Shown here piece by piece: positions 10,092-20,391 of a DNA stretch of 64,000 nt. Numbering within the stretch: position 1 is the stretch's first letter; every line of letters begins with the position of its first letter. The stretch is from Evernia prunastri (taxonomy: Eukaryota > Ascomycota > Lecanoromycetes > Lecanorales > Parmeliaceae), in assembly GCA_003184365.1 (NCBI GenBank), contig NKYR01000085.1, forward strand, positions 62,001 to 126,000, read 5' to 3'. Position numbers and translations under genes: made by a program. Under the pieces are notes generated by a model, which worked only from the letters and a program-made list of their open reading frames with translations, did no database searches and was not told where the DNA came from.

Positions 10092-10499
10092 GGGGGTATT
10101 GAGGGGGTCGTGCGGGGTTTCAGGCCGGGAGGGAGGGTTAGCGTAGGTGTATGGCGTTGGGTTATATCGGTGTGTTCGGGTTGAGATGTGAAGCATGGGG
10201 ACGAGTGGGAGTGTCCAGGTGTTTTTTGATATGATCCCTTCTACGCTATGACTACACGTCCTTTTGAACACTCGGACGGGTAGTCGTCGGGAGATATACC
10301 CACATCGACCTGTTCCCCATGAGCGGAATCATGAATGCGTTGACATCTACAAACATCCTATGGCACAAACGTGGCAGTCCAAGGCCTTTGCAATGAAACC
10401 AAGACGAGACCGATTATTCGCTCCCAGGAGCCCAAGGTTTCCATGGCCCCCCCCCGCAAATGCACCAGATGGTTGCTAGCCAGGTCGCCTAAAAATTAT
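10092..10499. other. Convergent intergenic region
   Basis: About 410 bp between the centrin stop and the AAA ATPase stop on the opposite strand. No gene seen; presumed 3' UTRs. Confidence 0.5.
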
Positions 10500-13075
10500 C
10501 TATAGATACGACGTCGCGCTCGCAGCCTGTCCCGCTCCTCTGAAATCGTTGTCGAAGTCTTCGTTCGCTTCAATGGCGGCCATGAGGTGGTCGTATCCAA
10601 GCGGTATGCCCTTGGCCGTCGCGAACGCATGGGCCATGCGGACTGTGTTCTTGATCTGCAGTCGAGGATTAGCAGAGTGCTTTTTTTTTTGGCAACGTGA
10701 CGATGATCTTACCTGTCGTCCGTTGAACTCCTTCCTGCTGAGATCATCCATTTGCTTCGAAGAGAGCTTGTCGCCTTGTCCGGTCGTCGAGACCTTGTTT
10801 GCCTGCTGGATGAAAGCACCCCAGATCTCCGCCTTTGCTTTCTTGCTCAGCTGGTCGTACTTGATGCCGAGGTGGATGCGACTCTGGACCGCCTCGTCGA
10901 AGACGGTCACTCTGTTCGTGGTCAAGATCATCACGCCCTGGAAGTACTCCAATTGCCGCAAGAAGACGGAGACGAGGGTGTTGTGCTGGAGGTGGTGTTG
11001 GGTACGGGCTTCGAGGAACACGTCTGCTTCGTCGAGCAGTAGGATGGCCTTCCAGCGAGCGACCAGGTCGAGGATCTCCGCCAGGCGGTCTTCCAATTTC
11101 TCGGAGTCGAGACCTAGATCTCCGGCACATACCTTGTCAAAGTCAGTAGACGACGCAGCATTTCATCGTATAGTACAGGGTAAGACAAACTCGGTAGAGT
11201 GGTCGCTTCTGATATTCCGAAACCGCCTCGGCCGTCAGTGTCTTTCCCACTCCCGGTGGACCACTGCAATGGTAAGCGTTGTATGACCATAGATTCGGAG
11301 TTGGCAACGTACTGTAATAGTACAATTAGCCCTTTCCCTTTTCCCTCTATGAAGTCATCAAAGGCAGGCTTGTCTGGGTCAGGTATCTGGTTATGCACGA
11401 GTGCCTGCAACATTTCTTTAGTCTTGGTTGGGATGACGAGCGTATCAAATGGCAGTGTTGTCCATGTTATGTCTTGTATCCCGGAAACAGCGAATTCAGC
11501 TATTCAGTTGGAATCAGCATTTACTTGACCCTGTCACCTGTTCCGACAACTGCGGAGAATTTATGGAATTTCTTACCCCACGCTCTTCTATCCAAACTGA
11601 ATCCCAGGACAGTTGGCCCACAGACCAAGTATTCCTCATCTTTCATCTCGCTCTTGTCACCGCCGTGTTTGATGTCATCAGTAAGGCCAAGTCCTTCGGC
11701 GAGGATATCGTTGAGAATGTCATTGCGTATGCCAAGTATATCACGACCCGACAGACCGTCGACTCGTGGCCTTTCATAATTGGGATTGTGCTCTTTGAAA
11801 GCAATCGGATCCACCATTATTCGGCCTTTTACCGAGAACTTGAAAGGTTCGCCTTTTCGCTTTTGGTGAGCGAGGCCCTGATAGGCCGTGTGATGGATAC
11901 CTTTCAAAGATGCAAAACGACGACCCCGTTCAATCAACTCTGATTTGACCTTCGCCATCTCCAGATGGTACTTCAATGGATATGATTCCAGAGACGAGAT
12001 TGCTTTCGCCCCGCGATATTCAGGAATCAAGAGATTGCTTACGACTTCTCCCAGAAGTTTTCCATTGAAGTCAAGGTAGCGACATTGCAGTACGTAGAAT
12101 TTCCCTTTCTTGAGAGTTCTCTCCTCTCCGAAGTCAAAGACAAGGCATTTCGGCTCTTCGGAATAGACGCAGGAAGTATAAACCACAGTGTTTGGAGGGA
12201 AAAGAGTCCAAAGCAGATCGAAGGTCATTTCGCCACGCTCGAGAAGTTTGGGTAGAGTTTTGATAATGGATGCGTAGTGATCTTGGAGGAAGCGAATGAG
12301 CAGGTCGAGGTGCTGCGTCTCTTTGTCGGACTCGAGTAACGCAAGGTTTCGCTTGGATTCAATATAGGACAAGAAGTGGAACAGAATCTCTATCCGTATC
12401 TAAAACTGCATAAGTGGTTTATTTGAGAATCTTGGAATGAGCGCACCTCTGGCTTATCTCCGTGAAGAGAGACTGTAGGAATCCCTTGCAAGACTTGCCG
12501 CAGGACGTCTCTCAGAAGCTCCGACTTAATATCTATGAAAATTTTGTAGTGCATATTGTGGTCATCTAATGTAGAGTCAATACCAGTCGCAAATAGATAT
12601 TGCACAAAGACGCACCATATTGACGTCGGACGACGAAGATGTACTCCTCATACTTGTCCTTTTTCTTGGAAGAATCCTCCAGAGAATCAACAAGCTTGCG
12701 ACCATAGCTATCTTTGTCCCAGCTAGAAAAAATTGTAAACAGCCATTTTTCATGTGACGAGCGCATAGCATGGACCGGGAAAACGTACACCTGGCTGACG
12801 CTCTTGTATTCTAGCACTGAGGCCCTCGGCTTTGGTTTCTCCTTTTCAATCTCTGGAGAAAGATCATCTAGAACCTTCATATCACGCCCTTGGCCCATAA
12901 TCTCCATCTTGTCTTCCTTACTCCCTACTGATGGGGGAGTCACTTCTCCGGGAACCTCCATGTTCTCTGATTCGGTTTCTGATGAGCGGGCACTTCGATC
13001 CAACATACTTCTGTGGAGTTGTGCTTTTATGCGACGAACTTCCAGTGCAACACGAAGCGGAGAAAAGTCGGTCAT
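10500..13075 (-). CDS. AAA+ ATPase of the fungal DUF7025-associated family (seven exons)
   Basis: Exons on the minus strand: 12616-13075, 12447-12565, 11577-12399, 11313-11499, 11191-11263, 10713-11132 and 10500-10655, joined by introns of 47-77 bp, all GT-AG and in phase, giving 745 residues. Residues about 150-400 form the region usually annotated DUF7025 in this family (IDIKSELLRDVLRQVL; FDLLWTLFPPNT). The junction block AEFAVSGIQDITW confirms exon 4. Walker A is GPPGVGKT near 531, Walker B is AILLLDEADVF near 585, with sensor-1-like ILTTNRVTVFDEA. Fungi carry many paralogues; no substrate is established. Start: I used the ATG at 13075; an in-frame ATG at 13222 would add 49 residues of weak coding character. 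The intron between the last two exons carries an A10 run on the coding strand. Confidence 0.87.
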
Positions 13076-13852
13076 TAAAAAGGAAAGAGAAAGCACAGAT
13101 TCTGGGCCAACGCCAAAAGACAGCGATGATGTACAGATCGAGTATAGATATCCTTTAGATTTGCTGGTTGCAACACGAACGAGACAAAGACTGTGTTTTT
13201 GCACCAATTTTAAGAGGCGCAACGATCACGAGGCTGACCTCTGCTTTTGGTAGCTTTGCTCCCCACCAATCGTCGAGGCAGATAAAATTTGCTGCGGCCA
13301 CTCGGCTTTCAAGAATACTTCGTTTCGATTGGATGTAAGAGTGGTTGCCTCAAAGGCTGAATCCTGACGCTGGACTCTCAGAGCCTTACTCAGCCGCCGG
13401 AGGCTCTTATTGGACGTTCCGACTATGCATTGTCAATCCGTTTAGCTGCAGGTGAAGGTGTTGTCTGGCTCGCTTTCTTTTTCCATGCACACACCGACGC
13501 ACGGACGCGAGGATAGAATTCGTTGCAACTGCAACGTAACAAGTGCTGCTCAATGTGCTGAGTGCTCAATAAATCATGGCACTAAGTTATCTCTATACCT
13601 ATCTTATCAAAGTGTATAAGTGCCCTCGATGGTCTAATTTTTGGTCAGCCTTATGACTACACGACCGAAGTCTAGCCGGGACTAAGACTGCCGAGGTGCC
13701 TAGTGAGTAAGGTACTCGTACCCACTGTAAGGCTGTAAGCTGCACATGGAGCTCCTATGAACTTTGCAGCAGACTTAGTCCTGCAAGACGGGTTTTGGCA
13801 GGAAGCTATGCAGACCCTGTTGCCGAACTGCTGCCCGAGGTAACCCACCGTA
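13076..13852. other. Intergenic region
   Basis: About 780 bp. Nothing with domain content. It should include the promoter of the AAA ATPase gene and the 3' UTR of the orphan gene ending at 13853. Confidence 0.45.
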
Positions 13853-14512
13853 TCATAAAGTTCGAAGAGTAGGTACCTCTTCCTCTAGCCCCTCAGCCGC
13901 AGACCACGCTGGGAGGCCATCTATGCGATCAATGAATCTCACTTGAGCGTCCTGGACCGCAATGTAATGGTTCGCAGGCACAATCCCTATATGGAAACCC
14001 TCGGCAGCACGATCTTGAGTTGTGTAATAATCCCAACATATTCGGTCCATGCCGTTGATCTTTTCAGTATCATGAGCGACTCGGATGCAACCGATCTGTC
14101 CAGCATAGATTGGTCCCACTATGACCGCACGGTTGTGAGGCCTTGGCTCAAGTTTCTCGAATACATGGTACTGCCATTTCTCATCTACTCTATGAGTCGC
14201 CGCTGGGTTAATAGTTCAGTCAGTGGTGCCAGTTACGGGGGTTATACGGAGCCTTGGAATACGTCGATAAACTAGACGCTCCTAGAGCACGTGCCCCGTC
14301 TCAAGACGTGATTCAGACAAGGAACTCTAGACTCGGAACATACGTACGGTCGAAACCTCCAAAATAATCCAACCACTGAAGTGAAGATCATGGTTAGCTT
14401 TGCATTTTATTGGAAGACTCCATGTGAAGACCTTGTGGTGCGCTAGGTCCTGCAGCCAGTCATCGTGGTCCTCCATGTCCTCTACTAGCGCCTCCACGTA
14501 AGTCGATGCCAT
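13853..14512 (-). CDS. Orphan hypothetical protein (two exons)
   Basis: Exon 1 is 14344-14512 and exon 2 is 13853-14184, with a 159-bp intron (GTATGT...GTAG) whose removal joins the frames through a His codon. The product is 166 residues. Exon 2 stays open well upstream of any ATG (EKWQYHVFEKLEPRPHNRAVI), which is why I infer splicing rather than a separate short frame. The protein starts acidic (MASTYVEALVEDMEDHDDW), has no signal peptide or membrane helix and ends PTLRTL. I do not recognise it. The codon pattern looks coding, but there is no family support; a relic of a larger gene is possible. Confidence 0.5.
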
Positions 14513-15361
14513 GCCGGCCGAGCTCTTAAATGAAGTTACGGAGTCTTCGGGTTTTGAAATACGATGCTCTCTAAAGAAGCTTAGGCTTGATATTATATTG
14601 GCGGTTATTTGGGGCGGGTTCTTGAGGTTTTGAGGCTTGGTAGCCTGGTCTTAGAATCTGCAATGAGATCTGAATGATGATATCCGCAGCATGAGTAGAA
14701 TACAACCTATGGGGTACTAATGATGCTACAGGGAGATCTTTTATACTGGGCTAGGTCACGCTGGGCCTAAGCGGGAGATAATGATATTACGGTATGTTGA
14801 TTACGTCTCTCATCCATCCTTTAAGACATAACGATAACGTCAATACTCGTTGTCCAATCAACACAAAACACCTGGATCATCATCCCAGACCCGATGACGA
14901 CAGATTTGTCTAGCGTACGAGAATCAAAACTATGCTGACCAGTTGCAAGAAAATCGGCATTGGTTTTCGAAAATGATACGTAGAGTCTAATAGCAAGAAA
15001 TATTTTGAGCTCCTAAACGGTGAAGACAGGATTGACAGTATCTTGCGCGGGACATACGAATTACCATCTTTACAGAGTCTCTCCACGGTAGCAGTGTTTC
15101 GTACAAGACCGAATACTGAATATAGAGTGATTGTACATCACAAGGAAGATGACTGCTAGTAGCGCGACACCCTATCTCTATTGCTTGGTACTCTGAGAGT
15201 GATGGGATTCGCTGCAGACTGTCACGTCGGTCAAGATATTCCGATGTCTCTTTGAGCTTGATGGCTCTCATCTACCATTATCACACCTGATATAGTAGTT
15301 CATCCTTGTCAGAAGCAGGTCGAGGGTAGGTTGCATTGTATCGTCATCAACTGACCATATC
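14513..15361. other. Intergenic region, AT-rich
   Basis: About 850 bp. A 94-codon minus-strand frame at 14987-15271 has no recognisable domain and I do not call it. The rest is AT-rich and without repeats longer than a few bases. Confidence 0.45.
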
Positions 15362-16282
15362 TCAGGGAACTTCAAGCTCCCCTGAATGTTCCTCGCCCTT
15401 TAGCTCCTGCCTGACATGAGGAGATTGCAAGCCGTGGCTAGTCTCGTCTGCTATTTCGTGTATCCTACTTTCCCCATCCAATTCATATCTTCTTTCTTCT
15501 GCCTCCAGCTCGTGTTTCCTCTTCTCTTCAGCTTCGAGCTCAGCCTTTTGCTGAAGATATGGTTGATTCTCTTCGGGTACCATGTGTTCTGCTTCCCGAG
15601 CTTTTGCTTTTTTGATCTTGCGAGATCTGTGCCATAATAGCAATGCCAGCAAAAGCAGCGCTGTGGCAGCGATTGGGATAGCTACTCCAATACCAATTTT
15701 TGCTTGTTCGTCTAGGCTGTGGTAATGAGATCCAGCAACGGGTACTTCGGTTGAATTTCTAGGAATTGGTGCTTCGGTTGAGTTCGAAGACGCTGAGGGC
15801 AGTGGCGTCGACAATGAACTATTAGTGAGGGCTGTGAGGGCTGTGAGGGCTATGAGGTCTGTGGGGGTCACTTGTACTCCAGCGCCGGTGCAAGTGCTAA
15901 ATCCCAGATAACTCGCCAACGAGTATGCAGCAATGTCGTCGAACTCTGAGGCTGGGAATGAAGTCGGTATTGGGAGTGAGTATGGTGGTGAGACTGGGAA
16001 TGGCTCCCCTGAGGTAGTCACGCACAATTCTTGTGAGAGGTATGCACTTGTAATCGAGTACGCCGTGAATACAGCGTAAGATACATTTGGTGAGGCTGTA
16101 CTGCTGCCCGTAGTGAGTGCAGAGAAATTAGGACTTGCTGGAGCTGTGGCTGCCGCTAACACGCAACTATCGCAGACGCCACCGGGGGTATATACAATCG
16201 CTGGACTTGTCGAGTCGCTTGGTGTCGACTGGCTGGTGCATAGTCCAGCGAGCAAGAGAGTGATCACGAGCATTGAATCCAT
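15362..16282 (-). CDS. Ser/Thr-rich single-pass membrane protein, wall-sensor-like
   Basis: Single exon, 306 residues. A signal peptide (MDSMLVITLLLAGLCTSQS) precedes an ectodomain rich in Ser, Thr and Pro with NSS, NST and NVS glycosylation sites and a repeated LTA/ALT unit near 145-153. One transmembrane helix spans about residues 196-219 (IGIGVAIPIAATALLLLALLLW) and is followed by a basic RSRKIKKAK stop-transfer. The cytoplasmic tail is highly charged with repeated K/H-E-L-E-A-E-E and Y/H-E-L-D-G-E units, a tail type I recall from many ascomycete surface proteins. No WSC domain cysteine pattern is seen, though a few Cys occur. The layout is like Wsc/Mid2 sensors; sensing is inference. Confidence 0.8.
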   Translation of the reverse strand: MDSMLVITLLLAGLCTSQSTPSDSTSPAIVYTPGGVCDSCVLAAATAPASPNFSALTTGSSTASPNVSYAVFTAYSITSAYLSQELCVTTSGEPFPVSPPYSLPIPTSFPASEFDDIAAYSLASYLGFSTCTGAGVQVTPTDLIALTALTALTNSSLSTPLPSASSNSTEAPIPRNSTEVPVAGSHYHSLDEQAKIGIGVAIPIAATALLLLALLLWHRSRKIKKAKAREAEHMVPEENQPYLQQKAELEAEEKRKHELEAEERRYELDGESRIHEIADETSHGLQSPHVRQELKGEEHSGELEVP

Positions 16283-16540
16283 GGCCCTCAGGGAACTCTA
16301 GGGAGACGTCTGTAATCAAATTTGAATTGGGATGTATTCGAGGAAGCCGATATCTAGGAAGAGAGAAGGGAGCAGGCAGACGCAATAAAGATTCAGCACC
16401 TGGACAGCTTCATGCATCTTGGCTAGTTACTGCGCCCATTCAGAGTATTCAGCAAGGCAGGCAGACGCAGAGATGCGGGGTGTGCATCGTGCAAGACGGC
16501 AGAAGTCATGCATAGAGGGAAGGATTAGACGACGTTAGAC

Positions 16541-17566
16541 TTACCCCCCCACACCAGCCAGACCTTCCACCTCGGGTACTTTTTCTTTCAAAACATCAAC
16601 GATCTCCTTCCACACTTGCTTCTGGATCTCATTTCCCTCAGGGCTGATCACCAAATCGCCTGCCGTCCGTAACTCTCCGTCTTTCGAACACCCACCCTGC
16701 GCCTCCTCTCCCAACGTACTAGCGCTGACGAGCTCGCGACTCCCAACTTCGGTAGAACGGGCAAACAGGCCGTAGAAAGCCCACTTGGCCCATCCCTCGA
16801 ACCAGCTGTCATACTGCCTTGCCAGGTCAGAGACGCAGAAGCCCGGTTCGCACGAGGTGACTATGACCTGGGGCTCACCGCCGGGGGACGTTGCTAGAGA
16901 GGCGAGGGACTTGACGGCGTACATCAGGAGGAGCTTAGAGATGGCGTATTACCGCGGGCCGCTGAAGGTAGTTGCCGGCTCCGGTCGAGTGGAAAGGAAT
17001 GACAGAATGTTCTCGGGTGGAGATGGGAGGGAAGATCGGGCCACTCCGGCGTGCAATCCCGAGGAAACGAGGACAAGATGCGGGAACGAAGCGGAATATT
17101 CCAGCCTCGCAGACCGCAGCTTAGGAAGGAGTAGTAACGCAAGAAGCGTGGTAGACAGGATGTTGACCTGCAGTGTTTGTTCCCAACCCTCTGGACTCGA
17201 GACATACTCTTTGTTGTGAATGCCAGCATTTAGCACAACAATGTCAATCTTTTTGAACTGTTGGCTGACACGTTCGGCAAAGCTTTTCACGCTGGCGAAG
17301 CTGTTCATGTCGAGCTCAAGGACAGAAATGGCCCCGCTTCTGCCGGTTTGGGCTTCAAGTTGATCGCGAGCGGCATCCCCTTTGGACGTATTACGGACCG
17401 CAAGGACGAGGTGGGCAGCGGAGAGGTCCAGGAAACTATGAGCGGCTTGGAACCCCAGACCGGTATTGGCCCCTGTGATGATGACCGTCTTGCCCTCGAA
17501 TGTGGACGTTGTCTTGGCGGGTGGGTTCCATTTGGCTCGTAGCAGTTTCAATAGTCGCGACATCAT
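16541..17566 (-). pseudogene. SDR (retinol dehydrogenase-like) interrupted by an in-frame stop
   Basis: One continuous minus-strand frame encodes an SDR, apart from a TAA codon at 16949-16951. Before it are the cofactor motif TGANTGLG, the LNAGI motif and the catalytic-Ser region LVSSG. Immediately after the stop comes YAISK, the catalytic YxxxK, then 130 more residues of SDR-like sequence (LLLMYAVKSLASLA...). The stop therefore falls exactly one codon before the active-site Tyr. No intron of credible length removes it: a GTAATA...AAG excision would be 19 nt. CAA to TAA on a CpA dinucleotide would fit repeat-induced or spontaneous C-to-T mutation. Alternatives are a sequencing error or stop readthrough. 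The 3' end (GGGGGG then GTAAGT) may continue into another exon. Confidence 0.78.
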
Positions 17567-18096
17567 GCGATATCGAGCACGGTCAGTGGCTCATTAACGA
17601 TACCGTTACATGTAAGAATCGCGGACAGGAACCTATCTAATGGATGATCCTGGCGTAATGCTGATGCCCAGTTAGATTTCTTCAGCCCATGTTATGGCCC
17701 CATGCCGTTCGTTATCACCTGGAATGAATCAGCATCGGTAAGATTGTGAAAATTCGTTTATGCCGATCTAATATTGGGACTACGAGAGCAGTAGTGGACC
17801 TGAGAATTATCAGGTGTCCCTGAATAGGGATAGGAATTAGCTAGTCCGACAACGGCTAGCTTCGCACCCACAGGCACCATATCATTTTTGACGAGTGATG
17901 GATTAAAAACTTTCTCGCAACGCTCGAATCACACAATTGCGCTGTAGAAAGTAGTTATACATATTCAAGTCTTTAGTAAGGCCAGTGCCACTCTCAATTG
18001 ACTGCAGAGGACGCCCATACCCCTGTAGCCATGCCGGGAAAGGCCAACTGACCCCAATGGGACCATGGGCACCAAGAGTTTAGAGAGCAGGCAATC
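17567..18096. other. Region upstream of the LINE ORF1
   Basis: About 530 bp that must contain the SDR promoter (minus strand) and the 5' untranslated part of the LINE. I could not fix the LINE 5' boundary: no target-site duplication matching the right flank was found by eye. Confidence 0.4.
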
Positions 18097-19634
18097 ATGC
18101 TCAGATTATCTATCGACACCATGCTCGAGCTTATGAGGGAGGGCCATAAGCCGTCGAATGAGGAGATAACCACCGCCCTAGGGGCGGTGGCTGCATTCAT
18201 TGGAAGGGCGATCGAAGAACCCAAACTACAAACGGTACTCGACGAGGTACGCAAACTGGCCTTCGAATCGAATCAAAGAGACTTCCACATGGATGAGAAG
18301 ATTACCCACATCAAGCATCAAGCAGCTAGCAAGAATGTCACCCCTTCAAACACCAGCTATGCCAGCGTTCTAGGCCGCTCAGCAGGGGCGATCCTACCCC
18401 CCACAATCCCAAAACAAGCCCAGACGCAGTACAGTAGAGAGAACGAAATCATCGTCAAGCTACAAGACGAGGCGGCAAACAAGGCATTGGAAGGGAAGAG
18501 CCCGGTTGAGATAACCACAATGATCAATGGATATATTAAGAGCATGGATACTACAAGGAAGCCAATCAGGACGGCTAGGAGACTGGGGAGCGGCGATATT
18601 AGCATTATGGCCTCAGACGAGAAGGAAGCTATTGCCCTACGGGAAAACAAGGAGTGGATGGAACGGCTTAGTGGCAAAGCAAGAGTGGTCACAAAGAAAT
18701 ACAGTGTTTTACTCCATGGAGTGAGAACGGAAGCAATAGATGTCAAAGATCAGGCTACAGTCATCAAATCCGTGCAAAACGAGAACGCAAACACCTTAAG
18801 TCTCGACATTATATGGCTAGGCTGGTTCGGAACGTCCAAGGAAGGTCAATGGAGGAGGTCTCTCATCATCGATTTGGCCAGCCCGGAAGAAGGAAACAGA
18901 GCAATCGATGAAGGAATCGTCATAGGCTCCGAGCTATATGGCTGTCGTGTGTATAACAGGCAATGTCGATCGGGGCAATGCTTCGAGTGCTGTCAATACG
19001 GTCACATGTCGATATCATGTCCCACGAAAGGAAAACCAGTGTGCAGTAGATGCAGTGGAGAACATAATCATCGGGAGTGTACAGCGAGACTCCCCAAATG
19101 TGCAGTATGCAAGGGTCAACATGAAGCATGGAATAAGGTGTGCGAGGCAAAGAAGAAGGACATCGAAAGAATGCTACAAGCGAGAATATGGACCCCAGCT
19201 AGATTCGCATGCTCTAAAGATCAGGAGGGACTCGGACGTCAAGCAATTAGCCAAACAACAGGCTATTTCCAGAATGTTACTAATCAGTTGAGGAAGGATA
19301 TATCCTTCCCAAGACTCCAGACTGGACGAGGAGGCCCAGCCTTAAGAGGAAGAATGACGAGCACACCGAATCTAAGGAGGACCGTGACTCCGAATATTCA
19401 GGGAGGAAGGACATCCACAGCAACATCGCCAACAAGGGCCTCGACGAGGAATAGATCACGCTCTGAAGCAGTGAAAGAGGCCGAGGCATACGAAAAAGGT
19501 ATAGCGTCAGGGGAGATCAACGATATCAATGAGGGGAGAAGACCACTGAGTCAGCTAAATAACAATGAAAGAATCGCGGTACCAGCCTCCCAAAACAAGG
19601 CAAAGAGACATATTCAGTCTCTACAGGACGCAGA
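18097..19634 (+). CDS. LINE ORF1 (gag-like nucleic-acid-binding protein), 3' end missing at a gap
   Basis: The frame opens at ATG 18097 and runs to the ambiguous base at 19635, about 512 residues; the missing C-terminus is seen in the second copy ending at 20391. Residues about 285-350 hold three zinc-knuckle-like motifs: CX2CX4HX4C (starts CFECCQYGH), CX2CX3HX4C (CSRCSGEH) and CX2CX3HX6C (CAVCKGQH). Upstream is a helical, charged region; downstream is a basic R/T-rich tail. In LINEs this protein binds the element RNA and forms the ribonucleoprotein with ORF2 product. Being contiguous with the left flank, this copy is the one most likely to be full length at its 5' end. Confidence 0.85.
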
Positions 19635-19635
19635 N

Positions 19636-19980
19636 CGAGTGCGCAAAGTACAGAGGTAGATGAGAGTCCTGTTATTACAGCGTCCTACAAAAAGAAAGCT
19701 CTACTCCCACTCGTCAGTCCTGACCACCCTCTCCTTCAGCGTTCGCGTTTGTCGATAGATCCACTCGGCCTCTTCGTATTTGCCTTGGCTGCTCAACACC
19801 GATGCCAGATTGTTCATGCTCGTCAGCTTATTAGAATGCTCCTTGCCTAGCACCCTTTCCTTCAACGCCAGTGCTTGTCGATGCATCTTGTTGGAACGAC
19901 TCAACACTCGCTTCCACTAACACTCTTTCGGCCTAGTACATTGATATATGAAGGCCTTTCCTGTACATAGAATCCTTCTT
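19636..19980 (-). pseudogene. TPR-repeat gene fragment embedded between LINE pieces
   Basis: Minus strand 19701-19907 encodes MHRQALALKERVLGKEH, then SMNNLASVLSSQGKYEEAEW: the kinesin-light-chain-type TPR unit found in fungal NB-ARC/TPR proteins, about one and a half repeats. No start, stop or partner domain survives. It is bounded on the left by the N at 19635 and on the right, without any N, by LINE sequence beginning at 19981. It is most simply the flank of another, 5'-truncated LINE insertion, brought here by scaffolding. Confidence 0.65.
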
Positions 19981-20391
19981 AAGGATATATCCTTCCCAAG
20001 ACTCCAGACTGGACGAGGAGGCCCAGCCTTAAGAGGAAGAATGACGAGCACACCGAATCTAAGGAGGACCGTGACTCCGAATATTCAGGGAGGAAGGACA
20101 TCCACAGCAACATCGCCAACAAGGGCCTCGACGAGGAATAGATCACGCTCTGAAGCAGTGAAAGAGGCCGAGGCATACGAAAAAGGTATAGCGTCAGGGG
20201 AGATCAACGATATCAATGAGGGGAGAAGACCACTGAGTCAGCTAAATAACAATGACAGAATCGCGGTACCAGCCTCCCAAAACAAGGCAAAGAGACATAT
20301 TCAGTCTCTACAGGACGCAGAAAACACCCCGGAAAGGTTTGATTGGGCCGAAGATGTGGAAAACAACGCAAACGAGGAAAGTCAATGGTAG
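19981..20391 (+). CDS. LINE ORF1, C-terminal part of a second copy
   Basis: This repeats 19294-19634 almost exactly (one visible difference, GAAAG versus GACAG in the NNNERIA/NNNDRIA stretch) and then continues to the genuine ORF1 end, ENTPERFDWAEDVENNANEE..., stopping at TAG 20389-20391. It starts abruptly at AAGGATATATCC with no upstream ORF1, as expected for a 5'-truncated LINE. The stop overlaps the ORF2 start in ATGGTAG. Confidence 0.85.
   Translation, partial: KDISFPRLQTGRGGPALRGRMTSTPNLRRTVTPNIQGGRTSTATSPTRASTRNRSRSEAVKEAEAYEKGIASGEINDINEGRRPLSQLNNNDRIAVPASQNKAKRHIQSLQDAENTPERFDWAEDVENNANEESQW

Noticed and set aside
12722..13253. Plus-strand frame overlapping the AAA ATPase first exon
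   Set aside because: Antisense shadow; the minus-strand exon joins by good splice sites to the ATPase coding sequence.
14987..15271. 94-codon minus-strand frame
   Set aside because: No domain, no splice partner, no promoter signal; likely chance.
16949..16969. Mini-intron removing the SDR stop
   Set aside because: GTAATA...TCTAAG would be only 19 nt, far below any functional fungal intron, and would remove the catalytic Tyr-Lys motif.
17930..18005. CAATTG near the LINE 5' side as a target-site duplication of the right flank
   Set aside because: Six bases occurring twice by chance on the left; without a defined 5' end of the element it is not evidence.
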